From positions 310,001 to 374,000 of the forward strand of contig NZ_LT670849.1 of NCBI RefSeq assembly GCF_900142985.1: a stretch of 64,000 nucleotides of DNA. Reading direction: 5' to 3'. The position numbers and the translations under genes were made by a program. Positions 9,708-19,424 of the stretch are shown here, in pieces. The stretch is from Bradyrhizobium erythrophlei. GTDB lineage: Bacteria; Pseudomonadota; Alphaproteobacteria; Rhizobiales; Xanthobacteraceae. The number at the start of each line of letters is the position of its first letter. The first letter of the stretch is position 1. The notes beneath the pieces are model-generated. The model was not told where the DNA came from and made no database searches. It saw nothing but the letters and a program-made list of their open reading frames with translations.

Positions 9708-10553
9708 ATGATCGCGACCTCGCCCGGAACCGCCCCGGCGGACCATCGGACCTGGCCCGAAAGGCTGTCCGGACCACATCCGCTGGTCATGGGGGTGCTG
9801 AATATCACGCCGGACTCCTTCTCGGACGGCGGGCGCTTCCTTGCGCCGGAGAGCGCAATGGCGCAGGCCCGGCGTATGGCCGCCGAGGGCGCCGACATCA
9901 TCGACATCGGCGCCGAATCCACCCGGCCCTACGGGTCGAAGCCGATCTCGGCCGACGAAGAAATACAGCGCCTGCGGCCGATCCTGGCCGACGTCGCAGC
10001 GCTTGGAATTCCGGTCTCGATCGACAGCATGAAGCCGGTCGTCGTCGCCTGGGCGCTCGACAACGGGGCTGCCATCGCCAACGATGTCTGGGGACTTCAG
10101 CGCGATCGCGACATGGCGAAACTGATTGCGGAGCGACGTTGCCCGGTCGTGATCATGCACAACCGCGACCGCGCCGATCCCGCGATCGACATTATGACCG
10201 ATGTCACCGAATTCTTTTTACACTCGCTCGAGATTGCGGCGACAGCCGGCATTTCGCGTGAGCACATCGCGCTTGATCCCGGCATCGGATTCGGCAAAAC
10301 GCCAGAACAGAGCATGATGGTGCTGGCGCGGCTGAAGCAATTCTCGAGCTTTGGACTCCCGCTCCTGGTTGGCGCGTCGCGCAAGCGCTTCATCGCGGCG
10401 GTGACGCCGTCCGAACCGGATCAGCGCCTCGGCGGTTCGATTGCGGCGCATCTGATCGCGGCGGAGGCCGGCGCGCGGATCATCCGCACCCACGACGTTT
10501 CGCAGACCCTGCAAGCCTTGCGGGTCGCCTCAGCCATTTGGGACAAGCAATGA
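9708..10553 (+). CDS. folP: Dihydropteroate synthase
   Basis: A 281-residue TIM-barrel enzyme that joins 6-hydroxymethyl-7,8-dihydropterin diphosphate to p-aminobenzoate, the sulfonamide-sensitive step of folate synthesis. The signature MGVLNITPDSFSDGG is at about residues 26-40, with DIGAESTRP and the late GASRKRFI pterin-site motif. ATG 9708 gives normal family length; the frame is open further upstream (from 9363) but only overlaps the previous gene. Its TGA overlaps the ATG of folB (ATGA), showing translational coupling in a folP-folB-folK operon. Confidence 0.95.
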   Translation: MIATSPGTAPADHRTWPERLSGPHPLVMGVLNITPDSFSDGGRFLAPESAMAQARRMAAEGADIIDIGAESTRPYGSKPISADEEIQRLRPILADVAALGIPVSIDSMKPVVVAWALDNGAAIANDVWGLQRDRDMAKLIAERRCPVVIMHNRDRADPAIDIMTDVTEFFLHSLEIAATAGISREHIALDPGIGFGKTPEQSMMVLARLKQFSSFGLPLLVGASRKRFIAAVTPSEPDQRLGGSIAAHLIAAEAGARIIRTHDVSQTLQALRVASAIWDKQ

Positions 10554-10918
10554 GCGACACGATCTTCATTACCGGGCTCGTCATCCACGCCCGTCACGGC
10601 GTCATGGATCACGAAACCGAAGTCGGGCAGCGCTTCGTCATCGACCTCGAACTCTCGGCCGATCTGTCGGAGTCCTCCCGTACCGATCGCCTGGCCGACA
10701 CCGTTTCATATTCTAACGTGGTGGCGACCGCGACGGCAGCCTTCAAGGATACCAACCACAAATTGCTGGAACGCGCCGCCGGCGCGGTTGCCGAGGCGGT
10801 ACTCGGGGCGTTTCCGAAGATCAGCGCCGTCAAGGTCACCGTCCACAAGCCGCACGCGCCGATTGCAGCGATCTTCGACGACGTCGGCATTGTCTTGACG
10901 CGCACACGGAAGGTTTGA
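10550..10918 (+). CDS. folB: Dihydroneopterin aldolase
   Basis: A 122-residue protein typical of FolB, which cleaves dihydroneopterin to hydroxymethyl-dihydropterin and glycolaldehyde. It shows IHARHGVMDHETEVGQRF near the N-terminus (with the conserved glutamate) and VKVTVHKPHAPI near the C-terminus, whose lysine is the expected catalytic residue. The ATG at 10550 overlaps the folP stop, and the TGA overlaps the folK ATG by one base (TGATG). Confidence 0.94.
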   Translation: MSDTIFITGLVIHARHGVMDHETEVGQRFVIDLELSADLSESSRTDRLADTVSYSNVVATATAAFKDTNHKLLERAAGAVAEAVLGAFPKISAVKVTVHKPHAPIAAIFDDVGIVLTRTRKV

Positions 10919-11409
10919 TGGCGCACGCCCTGATCGCGCTTGGCGGCAATGTTGGCGACGTCCGCACGACCTTCCGGAAGGCGATCGCCAATATCTGCGG
11001 CATGACCCAGGCCGCCCTCGTGGCGCGCTCGTCGGACTATACGACCCCGCCATGGGGCGACGTCGAGCAGGCGCCTTTCATCAACGCCTGCATCGAGATC
11101 GACACCGCGCTCGACCCCCATGCCCTGCTGTTCACGCTGCAAAAGATCGAAACCAAATTCGGCCGCGACCGCGCCAAAGAACGCCACTGGGGACCGCGGA
11201 CGCTCGACCTCGATTTGATCGCCTATGACGATGTTTCGATCCGGAAGCCGGAACTGACCCTGCCCCACCCTCGCTGGTTCGAGCGTGCCTTCGTGCTGGT
11301 GCCGCTCGCCGAGATCTCCCCCGATCGCGTGATCGGCGGCCAGAGCGTCGCTTCCGCCCTGGGCAAGGTGTCAACGGATGGAATTGAGCGCCTGCCCGAC
11401 CTTCCTTGA
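10918..11409 (+). CDS. folK: HPPK, 2-amino-4-hydroxy-6-hydroxymethyldihydropteridine diphosphokinase
   Basis: A 163-residue pyrophosphokinase that activates hydroxymethyl-dihydropterin with ATP for folP. LGGNVGD is at the N-terminus; the core HPPK signature (RHWGPRTLDLDLIAYDD, with the magnesium-binding DLDL) is near residue 85-100, and LPHPRWFERAFVLVPLAEI follows. Folate genes are ordered folP-folB-folK with overlapping stops and starts. The methylmalonyl-CoA mutase genes follow in the same direction after 58 bases and may be partly co-transcribed. Confidence 0.95.
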   Translation: MAHALIALGGNVGDVRTTFRKAIANICGMTQAALVARSSDYTTPPWGDVEQAPFINACIEIDTALDPHALLFTLQKIETKFGRDRAKERHWGPRTLDLDLIAYDDVSIRKPELTLPHPRWFERAFVLVPLAEISPDRVIGGQSVASALGKVSTDGIERLPDLP

Positions 11410-11467
11410 GGCTAAAACACCGTTTGGCTTGACGGCGCGCCCGTGGCAATTTCGGCAGGCAATGGAA

Positions 11468-13336
11468 ATGACCGCATCAGACGAACTGTCGCTCGCCGCG
11501 GATTTTGCGCCCGCCACGTTTGAGGATTGGCGCAAACTGGTCGATGGCGTCCTGAAGGGCGCACCGTTCGAGAAGCTCGTCAGCAAGACCTATGACGGCC
11601 TGACGATCGAGCCGATCTACCGGCCCGCCGCCGGCGCTGCCCCGATTGCCGGCCGGCCAGCGGCCGCGCCCTGGCAGGTCATGCAGCGGATCGATCATCC
11701 GGATCCGGCCGCAGCCAATGCGCTGGCGATCCATGATCTCGAGAATGGCGCCACAGGACTTGAGATCGAGTTCGCCGGCGGCTCGGGCGCTCGCGGCTTT
11801 GGCATCACCGATGCGACGCCGGAAACGATGAAGCGTCTGTTCAACGGCATCTTCGTCGACGCCGGCATTTCGATTTCGCTTCATCCGGTGGTCGGACGCG
11901 GCAATGCCGGCGAGACGCTTGCCGCGTTGATCGAGGCGCAGCGTATCGATCCGGCCAAGGTCGATCTTCGCTTCAACTATCAGGCACTGAGCACGATGGC
12001 GGTGCGCGGCCGCGCGCCGGCCGCATGGAATGAGATGGCAAAGCCCTTTGCCGGCGTGGTCGGCGGGTTGATGAAACGCGGTTTTCGCGGCCCGTTCGTG
12101 CTCGCCGACGGACGCGCCGTCCATGATGCCGGTGGGTCCGACGTCCAGGAGCTGGCATTCGCGTTGGCGCTCGCCGTCGCGTACTTGCGGATGCTGGAAG
12201 ACGGGGGCGTCACACTGGATGCGGCGCGCTCGGCGATCTCGTTCCGCCTCGCTGCCGACGCCGATCAGTTTTTGACGATGGCGAAATTCCGTGCGTTGCG
12301 CCTGTTGTGGGCGCGGGTGGAAGCGGCGTGCGGACTTACGCCGAAGCCGGTCTTTGTGGCAGCCGAAACCGCGTGGCGGATGCTGACCCAGCGCGACCCC
12401 TACGTGAACATGCTGCGCGCCACGATGGCGACGTTTGCGGCGGGGCTTGCCGGCGCGGACGCGATCACGGTGCTGCCGCACACGCTGGCGCTCGGATTGC
12501 CGGATGCCTTTGCGCGGCGGGTCGCCCGCAATACGCAACTTGTTCTTCTGGAAGAATCCAATCTCGCGAAGGTATCCGACCCCGCCGCCGGCTCTGGCGG
12601 TATCGAAAGCCTTACACAGGCGCTATGCGAAGCGGCATGGGCCGCGTTCCAGGAAATCGAAAAGGCTGGCGGCGTATTCACCGCGCTTGAACAAAACCTG
12701 ATCCAGCGCAAGGTCGCTGCCATGCGCAAAGCGCGCGAAGCAGCCATTGCCCGGCGCAAGGACGTGCTGACCGGCAGCACTGCCTTCCCGAACCTGAACG
12801 AGGCGCAGGTCGCAACGCTCGATGTGAAGGCTGCCACGCTCGCACCCGACGACGCAAAAATCACATTCGAGCCGTTGACGGCGATGCGGCTCGCCGCGCC
12901 GTTCGAGCACTTGCGCGATCGCTCCGACGAAATGCTGAAAGCCAAGGGCACGCGGCCGAAGGTCTTCCTCGCCAACCTGGGCACGGCGGCCGATTTCACC
13001 GCGCGTGCGACGTTTGCGAAAAGTTTCTTCGAGACCGGCGGCATCGAGGCCGTGGCGTCGGACGGCTTGACCGAGTTGGCCGCGATCTCCGTCGCCTTCA
13101 AGGCTTCCGGCGCGGCGCTTGCCTGCATCTGTTCGTCCGACAAGGTCTATGGCGAACGCGCCGGGGACGCGGCGAAGGCCCTTCAAGCGGCCGGCGCCAG
13201 ACATATCTATCTGGCAGGGCGTGCGGGCGAACAGGAGGCTGCGTTGCGTGCGGCCGGCGTTAACGAGTTCATCTTTGCCGGTGGCGACGCCCTCGCCGCC
13301 CTCCAACAGGCCCACCTGCTTGCGGAGACAACATGA
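11468..13336 (+). CDS. mutA: Methylmalonyl-CoA mutase small subunit
   Basis: A 622-residue subunit of the mutase that interconverts methylmalonyl-CoA and succinyl-CoA. It has the barrel domain (TYDGLTIEPIY at about 35-45, then RNTQLVLLEESNLAKVSDPAAGSG) and a C-terminal domain related to B12-binding modules but lacking DxHxxG, as expected for the non-catalytic subunit. AGG stands eight bases before ATG 11468; an ATG two codons earlier is too close to it. It ends in ATGA overlap with the GFA-family gene. The partner, mutB, follows two small genes later, an unusual spacing because the two subunit genes usually abut. Confidence 0.9.
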   Translation: MTASDELSLAADFAPATFEDWRKLVDGVLKGAPFEKLVSKTYDGLTIEPIYRPAAGAAPIAGRPAAAPWQVMQRIDHPDPAAANALAIHDLENGATGLEIEFAGGSGARGFGITDATPETMKRLFNGIFVDAGISISLHPVVGRGNAGETLAALIEAQRIDPAKVDLRFNYQALSTMAVRGRAPAAWNEMAKPFAGVVGGLMKRGFRGPFVLADGRAVHDAGGSDVQELAFALALAVAYLRMLEDGGVTLDAARSAISFRLAADADQFLTMAKFRALRLLWARVEAACGLTPKPVFVAAETAWRMLTQRDPYVNMLRATMATFAAGLAGADAITVLPHTLALGLPDAFARRVARNTQLVLLEESNLAKVSDPAAGSGGIESLTQALCEAAWAAFQEIEKAGGVFTALEQNLIQRKVAAMRKAREAAIARRKDVLTGSTAFPNLNEAQVATLDVKAATLAPDDAKITFEPLTAMRLAAPFEHLRDRSDEMLKAKGTRPKVFLANLGTAADFTARATFAKSFFETGGIEAVASDGLTELAAISVAFKASGAALACICSSDKVYGERAGDAAKALQAAGARHIYLAGRAGEQEAALRAAGVNEFIFAGGDALAALQQAHLLAETT

Positions 13337-13794
13337 GCGACGCAAAACCTGTCCTGACCGGCGGCTGCCAATGCGGCGCGATCCGTTTTGCGCTATCGGC
13401 CCCACCGACCAAGGTCAGTATTTGTCACTGCCAGATGTGCCAGAAAGCGTCAGGCGCGCCGTTTGCTTCCTTTGCCGAAATCGAAAAAGGCGATTTCGCC
13501 TGGACCCGCGGCGAGCCCGCGGCGTTCCGCTCCTCTTCGATCGCCGAGCGCGACTTTTGCCGCGACTGCGGTACGCCTTTGAGTTTCCGCCGCATCGACG
13601 GCCCACGCATCGAGATCATGACCGGCGCCTTCGACCGGCCCGACAGGCTGGTTCCGATCCGGCAATATGGGACCGAATCCCGGCTTGGTTGGGTGGTTGC
13701 GATCGCCAACCTATCGAGCCAGACCACGTTGCAGAATTACGGCCAGGAGAAGCTGAGCGGTATCGTCAGCCACCAGCATCCCGATCATGATTAA
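13333..13794 (+). CDS. GFA/DUF636 family zinc protein
   Basis: A 153-residue protein of the glutathione-dependent formaldehyde-activating (GFA) family, a small beta fold with zinc sites. Cysteine pairs are visible in GGCQCGAIRF, CHCQMCQKASG and DFCRDCGTPLSF. Most GFA members do not have proven formaldehyde chemistry, so the name is family-level only. It starts in ATGA overlap with mutA and its end overlaps the next small gene by eight bases, so it is expressed within the mutA-mutB operon. Confidence 0.88.
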   Translation: MSDAKPVLTGGCQCGAIRFALSAPPTKVSICHCQMCQKASGAPFASFAEIEKGDFAWTRGEPAAFRSSSIAERDFCRDCGTPLSFRRIDGPRIEIMTGAFDRPDRLVPIRQYGTESRLGWVVAIANLSSQTTLQNYGQEKLSGIVSHQHPDHD

Positions 13795-14047
13795 GGTATT
13801 TCAAAAGCTTACCAGGCTATCCGGACGTGGTAGATTTGAAACCACGCTTTGGGTTTTGGGGTTTATCCTCGCGCCCGTCGAGATTCTGTCCTGGCTAGCT
13901 GTCGCCGGCTTTACGCGGTCGTTCTCGGGTGCCTTGCAAAACGGAGTTAGCAACCGGTTTGAAGATCCCGTCTACAAGAAGAACCTTCAACGGTTGATCG
14001 AGAGGAACCGCCAGTTTGAGGAAGAGAGGAATGAGCGGCATTCCTGA
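13787..14047 (+). CDS. Small single-pass membrane protein between the mut genes
   Basis: An 86-residue protein with one hydrophobic segment (about residues 21-42, [19 protein letters not shown]) and a charged C-terminal helix ([19 protein letters not shown]). It overlaps the GFA-family stop by eight bases and the mutB start by 17. Nested overlaps on both sides argue that it is translated. I do not recognise the family. It could be a lineage-specific addition to the locus. Confidence 0.6.
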   Translation: MIKVFQKLTRLSGRGRFETTLWVLGFILAPVEILSWLAVAGFTRSFSGALQNGVSNRFEDPVYKKNLQRLIERNRQFEEERNERHS

Positions 14048-16187
14048 TTTCAGCACGGTCGCCTTCGAGCCCGTCGCCTCCGCTGGCGCCGCAGGCAAGG
14101 CCGGGCCTTGGCTCACGCCGGAAGGCATTCCGGTCAAGCCCGTGTATGGCGAAGCTGATCTTGCCGGCATCGACTTCCTTGAGACCTGGCCCGGGATTGC
14201 GCCGTACCTGCGCGGCCCCTACCCGACCATGTATGTCAATCAGCCGTGGACGGTCCGGCAGTATGCCGGCTTCTCGACGGCGGAAGATTCCAACGCCTTC
14301 TACCGCCGCAACCTTGCAGCCGGCCAGAAGGGCCTGTCGGTCGCCTTCGATCTCGCGACCCATCGCGGCTATGACAGCGATCATCCGCGCGTCTCCGGCG
14401 ATGTCGGCATGGCGGGCGTGGCAATCGACTCGATCTACGACATGCGCACGCTGTTCGCAGGCATTCCGCTCGACCAGATGAGCGTGTCGATGACCATGAA
14501 CGGCGCGGTGCTGCCGATCCTCGCGCTGTTCGTTGCGGCCGCCGAAGAACAGGGCGTGCCGCCGGAAAAGCTGTCGGGCACCATTCAGAATGACATTCTG
14601 AAAGAGTTCATGGTGCGCAACACCTATATCTATCCGCCGAAGCCCTCGATGCGGATCATCTCCGACATCTTCGCCTTCACCTCGCAGCGGATGCCGAAAT
14701 ACAACTCCATCAGCATTTCCGGCTATCACATGCAGGAAGCCGGCGCGACGCAGGACCTCGAACTCGCCTATACGCTCGCCGACGGCGTCGAATATCTCCG
14801 CGCCGGGCTGAACGCCGGATTGGACGTCGACCGCTTCGCACCGCGACTGTCGTTCTTCTGGGCGATCGGCATGAACTTCTTCATGGAAGTCGCCAAGATG
14901 CGCGCCGCGCGGCTGCTCTGGGCGAAGCTGCTCAAGCCGTTCCATCCGAAGGATCCGCGTTCGCTGTCACTGCGCACACATTGCCAGACCTCCGGCTGGT
15001 CGCTGACCGCGCAGGATGTTTTCAATAATGTGATGCGGACCACAATCGAGGCGATGGCGGCAACCCAAGGCCACACGCAATCGCTGCACACCAACGCGCT
15101 CGACGAGGCACTGGCGCTGCCGACGGACTTTTCGGCGCGGATTGCGCGCAACACGCAGCTTTTCTTGCAGCAGGAAAGCGGGACCACCCGCATCATCGAC
15201 CCCTGGGGCGGCTCGTATTATGTTGAACGTCTCACCCGCGATCTCGCGGCCAAGGCCTGGGGACATATCCAGGAAGTCGAAGAGCTCGGCGGCATGGCGA
15301 AGGCGATCGAGGCCGGCGTTCCCAAGCTGCGGATTGAGGAAGCCTCCGCCAAGACGCAGGCACGGATCGATGCTGGCAAGCAGGCTGTGATCGGCGTCAA
15401 CAAATACAAACCGTCGGACGAGACTCCGATCGATATCTTGAAGGTCGACAATTCCAACGTCCGGCGGCTTCAGATCGACAAGCTGAAGCGATTGCGAAGC
15501 GAACGCGACCAGAAGGCCGTCACGGCGGCGCTGACGGCGCTGACCCGCTCGGCCGGCGAAGGCAACGGCAATCTGCTGGCGCTCGCCATCGACGCCGCGC
15601 GCGCGAAAGCAACCGTCGGCGAGATTTCAGACGCCATGGAAAAAGTGTTCGGCCGCCACCGCGCCGAAATCAAATCCATCACCGGCGTCTACAAACGGGA
15701 GGCCTCGACCATGTCGAACCGCGTCGAGAAGGTGCAGGCGCTGATCGACGCTTTCGAGGAGGCGGAAGGACGCAGACCCCGCATCCTCGTCGCCAAGATC
15801 GGCCAGGACGGCCACGACCGCGGCCAGAAGGTAATCGCATCGGCCTTCGCAGACGTCGGCTTCGACGTCGATATTGGACCGCTGTTTGCGACCGCCGACG
15901 AAGCCGCACGCCAGGCGGTCGAGAACGACGTGCATATTCTCGGCGTGTCGTCGCTGGCGGCGGCGCATCTCACCGCCGTGCCCGAGCTAAAGGCCGCGCT
16001 GAAGAAGCACGGCCGTGAGGACATCATGGTGATCGTTGGCGGCGTGGTGCCGCCGCAGGACTATGACGCGCTGTACAAGGCCGGCGCGGAAGCGATCTTC
16101 CCGCCCGGCACGGTGATCGCCGACGCCGCCGAAGAACTGATCCACAAGCTCAATGCGCGATTGGGACACAGCGAAGCGGCGGAGTAG
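14031..16187 (+). CDS. mutB: Methylmalonyl-CoA mutase large (catalytic) subunit
   Basis: A 718-residue adenosylcobalamin enzyme. The CoA-binding TIM barrel carries [20 protein letters not shown] near residue 65, then [12 protein letters not shown] and [11 protein letters not shown]. The C-terminal B12 domain has the base-off histidine motif [14 protein letters not shown] near residue 595. Start ATG 14031 follows AGAGGA; a start five codons earlier is less likely. With mutA and the nearby chaperone meaB it completes propionyl-CoA assimilation to succinyl-CoA. Confidence 0.96.
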   Translation: MSGIPDFSTVAFEPVASAGAAGKAGPWLTPEGIPVKPVYGEADLAGIDFLETWPGIAPYLRGPYPTMYVNQPWTVRQYAGFSTAEDSNAFYRRNLAAGQKGLSVAFDLATHRGYDSDHPRVSGDVGMAGVAIDSIYDMRTLFAGIPLDQMSVSMTMNGAVLPILALFVAAAEEQGVPPEKLSGTIQNDILKEFMVRNTYIYPPKPSMRIISDIFAFTSQRMPKYNSISISGYHMQEAGATQDLELAYTLADGVEYLRAGLNAGLDVDRFAPRLSFFWAIGMNFFMEVAKMRAARLLWAKLLKPFHPKDPRSLSLRTHCQTSGWSLTAQDVFNNVMRTTIEAMAATQGHTQSLHTNALDEALALPTDFSARIARNTQLFLQQESGTTRIIDPWGGSYYVERLTRDLAAKAWGHIQEVEELGGMAKAIEAGVPKLRIEEASAKTQARIDAGKQAVIGVNKYKPSDETPIDILKVDNSNVRRLQIDKLKRLRSERDQKAVTAALTALTRSAGEGNGNLLALAIDAARAKATVGEISDAMEKVFGRHRAEIKSITGVYKREASTMSNRVEKVQALIDAFEEAEGRRPRILVAKIGQDGHDRGQKVIASAFADVGFDVDIGPLFATADEAARQAVENDVHILGVSSLAAAHLTAVPELKAALKKHGREDIMVIVGGVVPPQDYDALYKAGAEAIFPPGTVIADAAEELIHKLNARLGHSEAAE

Positions 16188-16238
16188 CGCTGCCCGGTCG
16201 TAGAAACCATCGGGCCGAGATGCTTATGAAACCCGCCC

Positions 16239-16994
16239 TTACTCGTCGTCGTGGCGGCGTGCATAGGACGTCAGGAGTTCGATGCTCCGGGACTGAAGAC
16301 GATCATTGATGCGCGTTTCGGTGATCCGCTTGACATATCGATTGACGGACGGCGCGTACCACATGGTGACCTTGACCGTCACAACCGACGGCGGCGCGCT
16401 AGTACTGGACGCGGCGCTATTGGTCAATGCCTCGTTGATCTCCAGCTTGAAAGCGTCATAGGTCTTGTTGAACTTGAGCATGACCGGCTCATACCCCACA
16501 ACCCTTATGTTCGCATCGGTCTGGAATTGAGTTTCCGGAGGAGTCTTGCGAATTGAGGTGAAATGCGTCTTCCACTGCGCGCCGACCTTGAGGGGAAGTC
16601 GTATTCCCGTGACCGGATCGGCCGGCTTGCGCGTCCAGAGCTGATCCTCGAGCAGGTTCCAGTTCTCGTCAAAAACCTGCAGCGACGTCGTGGCGACGCT
16701 TTGCCCAAAAGCGGTAAAGGCCGATTGCACGCTATAACTCTTGTCCCTGATCTCGGTGAGGGTATGGACCGTCGTCGCCTTCGTCTCGCCGGTGACGTCG
16801 TCAACGACTTGATAGCTCCAGCGATCGCCCGGTTTGACATCGATCTTGTCGACTACCGGCGCGGAACTCGCCGCCCCCTGGTCCTGAAGCGGTTTTTTCG
16901 CATCGGCGCCCTCCTCTGCATAGGCACCGATAGGAACACAATTCAACGCGATCGCGATGACAGCCATTCGATGAAAAGATATTTTATTGCTCAC
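16239..16994 (-). CDS. Exported protein of unknown function
   Basis: A 251-residue protein starting MSNKISFHRMAVIAIAL, with a Sec signal peptide ending near GAYA. GTG at 16994 is preferred because GGGAG sits six bases before it; a GTG six codons upstream is possible. The mature part looks beta-rich (KPGDRWSYQVVDDVTGE, then VQVFDENWN-like strands) and ends RRHDDE. It somewhat resembles periplasmic DUF3108-like beta proteins, but I cannot assign it. It converges on mutB. Confidence 0.65.
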   Translation of the reverse strand: MSNKISFHRMAVIAIALNCVPIGAYAEEGADAKKPLQDQGAASSAPVVDKIDVKPGDRWSYQVVDDVTGETKATTVHTLTEIRDKSYSVQSAFTAFGQSVATTSLQVFDENWNLLEDQLWTRKPADPVTGIRLPLKVGAQWKTHFTSIRKTPPETQFQTDANIRVVGYEPVMLKFNKTYDAFKLEINEALTNSAASSTSAPPSVVTVKVTMWYAPSVNRYVKRITETRINDRLQSRSIELLTSYARRHDDE

Positions 16995-17132
16995 CTCGAA
17001 CTCCCAATGCACCTTGCAATCGCAATTTTTTGACGATGCTACCTACCCGATCAGCGCCACCGGTTCAAGATGATGATCCGTCCTGGCCACTCACCGTGCG
17101 GAATGCACGATTGGAACACAGCGTCATGCGAG

Positions 17133-17471
17133 CTATTCCCCGAACGGTCCCATGGCGCCGAGCCGCACCGTGAGCAACTCTACATCGGTGACGGCGACAT
17201 GCGGACCCTGACGGGTTTGGGCCGGCGTGGTCCAGAACGTGCCGGCCTCGCAGCGCCTGCCGCCGGTCTCGACCGTCCCAGACAGCACGAGCACATATTC
17301 ATCGGCTGGGTGCGTATGGACCGGAATGACCGTGCCGGCGGCAAGACGGGCGCGATGAATGGAGCCCTCAGGCACCGGCTGGGCGAGCGGCAACAGCTCG
17401 ACGCCCGGAAGAAAATCGATTCTGAGCCAGCCTCCCTCACCCGGATCGGCAAACGTTTGACGCGTGGTCAT
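17133..17471 (-). CDS. Cupin-domain protein (ChrR-like)
   Basis: A 112-residue single-domain cupin. The metal motifs are visible: HTHPADEYVLVLSG (motif 1, two His and Glu) and a weaker GPHVAVTDVELL (motif 2). The layout resembles the anti-ECFsigma/ChrR C-terminal cupin type, without the sigma-binding part. AGGGGG lies seven bases before ATG 17471. It is probably a small metal-binding enzyme or sensor of unknown ligand. Confidence 0.78.
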   Translation of the reverse strand: MTTRQTFADPGEGGWLRIDFLPGVELLPLAQPVPEGSIHRARLAAGTVIPVHTHPADEYVLVLSGTVETGGRRCEAGTFWTTPAQTRQGPHVAVTDVELLTVRLGAMGPFGE

Positions 17472-17653
17472 GATGCAGCCCCCTAATTCGATCCCCACAG
17501 GAGCAGCTTAAGTGGTGCGGTCCCGCCGGAAGCCAACCGCCATCCGCAATCACGTTTCGCAGCGCACGCACGCCCGATTTTTTTGCCGGAGAACGCGTGG
17601 ATGCCGTTCTCCCGCCCCTCGTATGTGCGGCACGGCCGTTGTAAACCAAGCCA

Positions 17654-18643
17654 ATGAATTCGCGTAGAAGCGCTTCCCCAGATATCGAGGCTCTCGCCAG
17701 GGACCTCCGCGCCGGCCACCACGCGGCACTGGCGCGCGCGATCACGCTGATCGAGAGCCGGCGCGGCGATCATCAGGCGGCGGCACGCGACCTCGTCCAG
17801 AGGCTGTTGTCCGAGACCGGCAAGGCGATCCGGGTCGGCATCACCGGCTCGCCCGGCGTCGGTAAATCCACCACCATCGATGCGCTCGGCATGTCCCTGA
17901 TCGAGCGCGGCCACAAGGTCGCGGTGCTGGCGGTGGATCCCTCCTCGGCGCGCACCGGTGGTTCCATCCTCGGCGACAAGACGCGGATGGCAAGGCTCTC
18001 GGCATCCGACAAGGCCTATATCCGCCCCTCGCCTGCCTCCGGCACCCTCGGCGGTGTCGCAGCGAAGACCCGCGAGGCGATGCTGCTGTGCGAGGCCGCG
18101 GGGTTCGATGTCGTGCTGGTGGAAACCGTCGGCATCGGGCAATCCGAAACCGCCGTCTGCGACATGACCGACTTCTTCCTGGCGCTGATGCTGCCGGGTG
18201 CGGGAGACGAGCTCCAGGGCATCAAGAAGGGGCTCGTCGAGCTTGCCGACATGATCGCCGTCAACAAGGCCGACGGCGACAACATCAAACGCGCCAACCT
18301 GGCGGCGGGCGAATATCGCGGCGCGCTGCATATTCTCTCGCCCCGCTCCGAACATTGGCATCCGCCGGTCGTGACCTATTCGGCCTTGACGGGCAAAGGC
18401 ATCGACACGCTGTGGCAGAACGTTCTCGATCACCGCACCGCCATGAATGCCTCGGGTGAATTCGCCGCCCGCCGCCAGCAACAACAGGTGAAATGGATGT
18501 GGTCGATGCTGGAACAGCTCACGATGACGCGGCTGCGTTCCGATGCCTCGGTGCGCGCCAAGGTGAAGCGGATCGAAGCCGAGGTGGCCAGTGGCCGCGT
18601 CTCGCCCGCGCTTGCCGCCGAACAGATCTCCGGAATGCTGTGA
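17654..18643 (+). CDS. meaB: Methylmalonyl-CoA mutase-associated GTPase (G-protein chaperone)
   Basis: A 329-residue SIMIBI-class GTPase that protects and reloads adenosylcobalamin on methylmalonyl-CoA mutase. Walker A GSPGVGKST lies at about residues 63-71, with DPSSARTGGSILGDKTRM and VETVGIGQSE following, and a base-recognition NKAD near 205. Older annotations call this family ArgK/LAO transport ATPase. The nearby mutA-mutB makes the MeaB assignment secure. The TGA overlaps the pcp ATG (TGATG). Confidence 0.95.
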   Translation: MNSRRSASPDIEALARDLRAGHHAALARAITLIESRRGDHQAAARDLVQRLLSETGKAIRVGITGSPGVGKSTTIDALGMSLIERGHKVAVLAVDPSSARTGGSILGDKTRMARLSASDKAYIRPSPASGTLGGVAAKTREAMLLCEAAGFDVVLVETVGIGQSETAVCDMTDFFLALMLPGAGDELQGIKKGLVELADMIAVNKADGDNIKRANLAAGEYRGALHILSPRSEHWHPPVVTYSALTGKGIDTLWQNVLDHRTAMNASGEFAARRQQQQVKWMWSMLEQLTMTRLRSDASVRAKVKRIEAEVASGRVSPALAAEQISGML

Positions 18644-19311
18644 TGGGCGAAGCTTTGCGGATTCTGATCACCGGCTTTGGACCGTTTCCCGGCGCGCCGT
18701 TCAATCCAACCACGCCGCTCGTCAAACGCCTGACGCAATTGCGCCGGCCGGCCCTCGATGGCGTTACGCTGAGCGGTCATATCTTCCACGTCACCTACCA
18801 GACGGTCGATCGCGAACTCCCCGATTTGATCAAACGATTGCGCCCCGATGCGCTGTTGATGTTCGGGCTTGCCAGCCGCACGGCCCACCTTCGTCTCGAG
18901 ACGCGTGCGCGCAACGCTGTCACGACGCACTTGCCGGACGCGGACGGCAACCGCGCGCAAAAGGCGTCGATCGTGCGCGGAGCGGACGCGCTCGTCTTCG
19001 GCCCGCACACTGCCAACCTGCTGCAAGCCGCGCGCTCGACCGGTATCGACGCGCGGCTTTCGCGCGATGCCGGCGCCTATCTCTGCAATTACCTGAGCTG
19101 GCGCGCGATCGAAGCGACGCAACAGGCAGACGGACCGGCGCTCGCCTCGTTCATTCATGTTCCATTGATTGCGCGCGACGGCACCGCGCGCGACGCGACG
19201 TCCGACATCACGCTGGAACAACTGGTCGATGCTGGCGAAGCCATGCTGATGGAGATGGTAAAGCTGACGCGGCGCGCAGTGATGCACGACCAGAATCTCG
19301 CACAGTATTAA
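18643..19311 (+). CDS. pcp: Pyroglutamyl-peptidase I (C15)
   Basis: A 222-residue cysteine peptidase that removes N-terminal pyroglutamate. ILITGFGPFPGAPFNPT near the N-terminus is the family signature; the nucleophile is expected in DAGAYLCNYLSW (about residue 147) and the histidine in SFIHVPL near 170. It is translationally coupled to meaB, which looks like chance operon membership rather than shared pathway. Confidence 0.88.
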   Translation: MGEALRILITGFGPFPGAPFNPTTPLVKRLTQLRRPALDGVTLSGHIFHVTYQTVDRELPDLIKRLRPDALLMFGLASRTAHLRLETRARNAVTTHLPDADGNRAQKASIVRGADALVFGPHTANLLQAARSTGIDARLSRDAGAYLCNYLSWRAIEATQQADGPALASFIHVPLIARDGTARDATSDITLEQLVDAGEAMLMEMVKLTRRAVMHDQNLAQY

Positions 19312-19424
19312 CCCTACCCCCCAACAATCCGCTTCGCGCCCAAGCCCGTTACGCCGGTATCGGCGCTTTTCTTGCTACCTATCCAACAGCACACACGCGC
19401 CCATCGGCCAGGGTTCGAGCCATC

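Noticed and set aside
11477..12538. 353-codon frame antisense to mutA
   Set aside because: Shadow of mutA; no ribosome site or recognisable domain.
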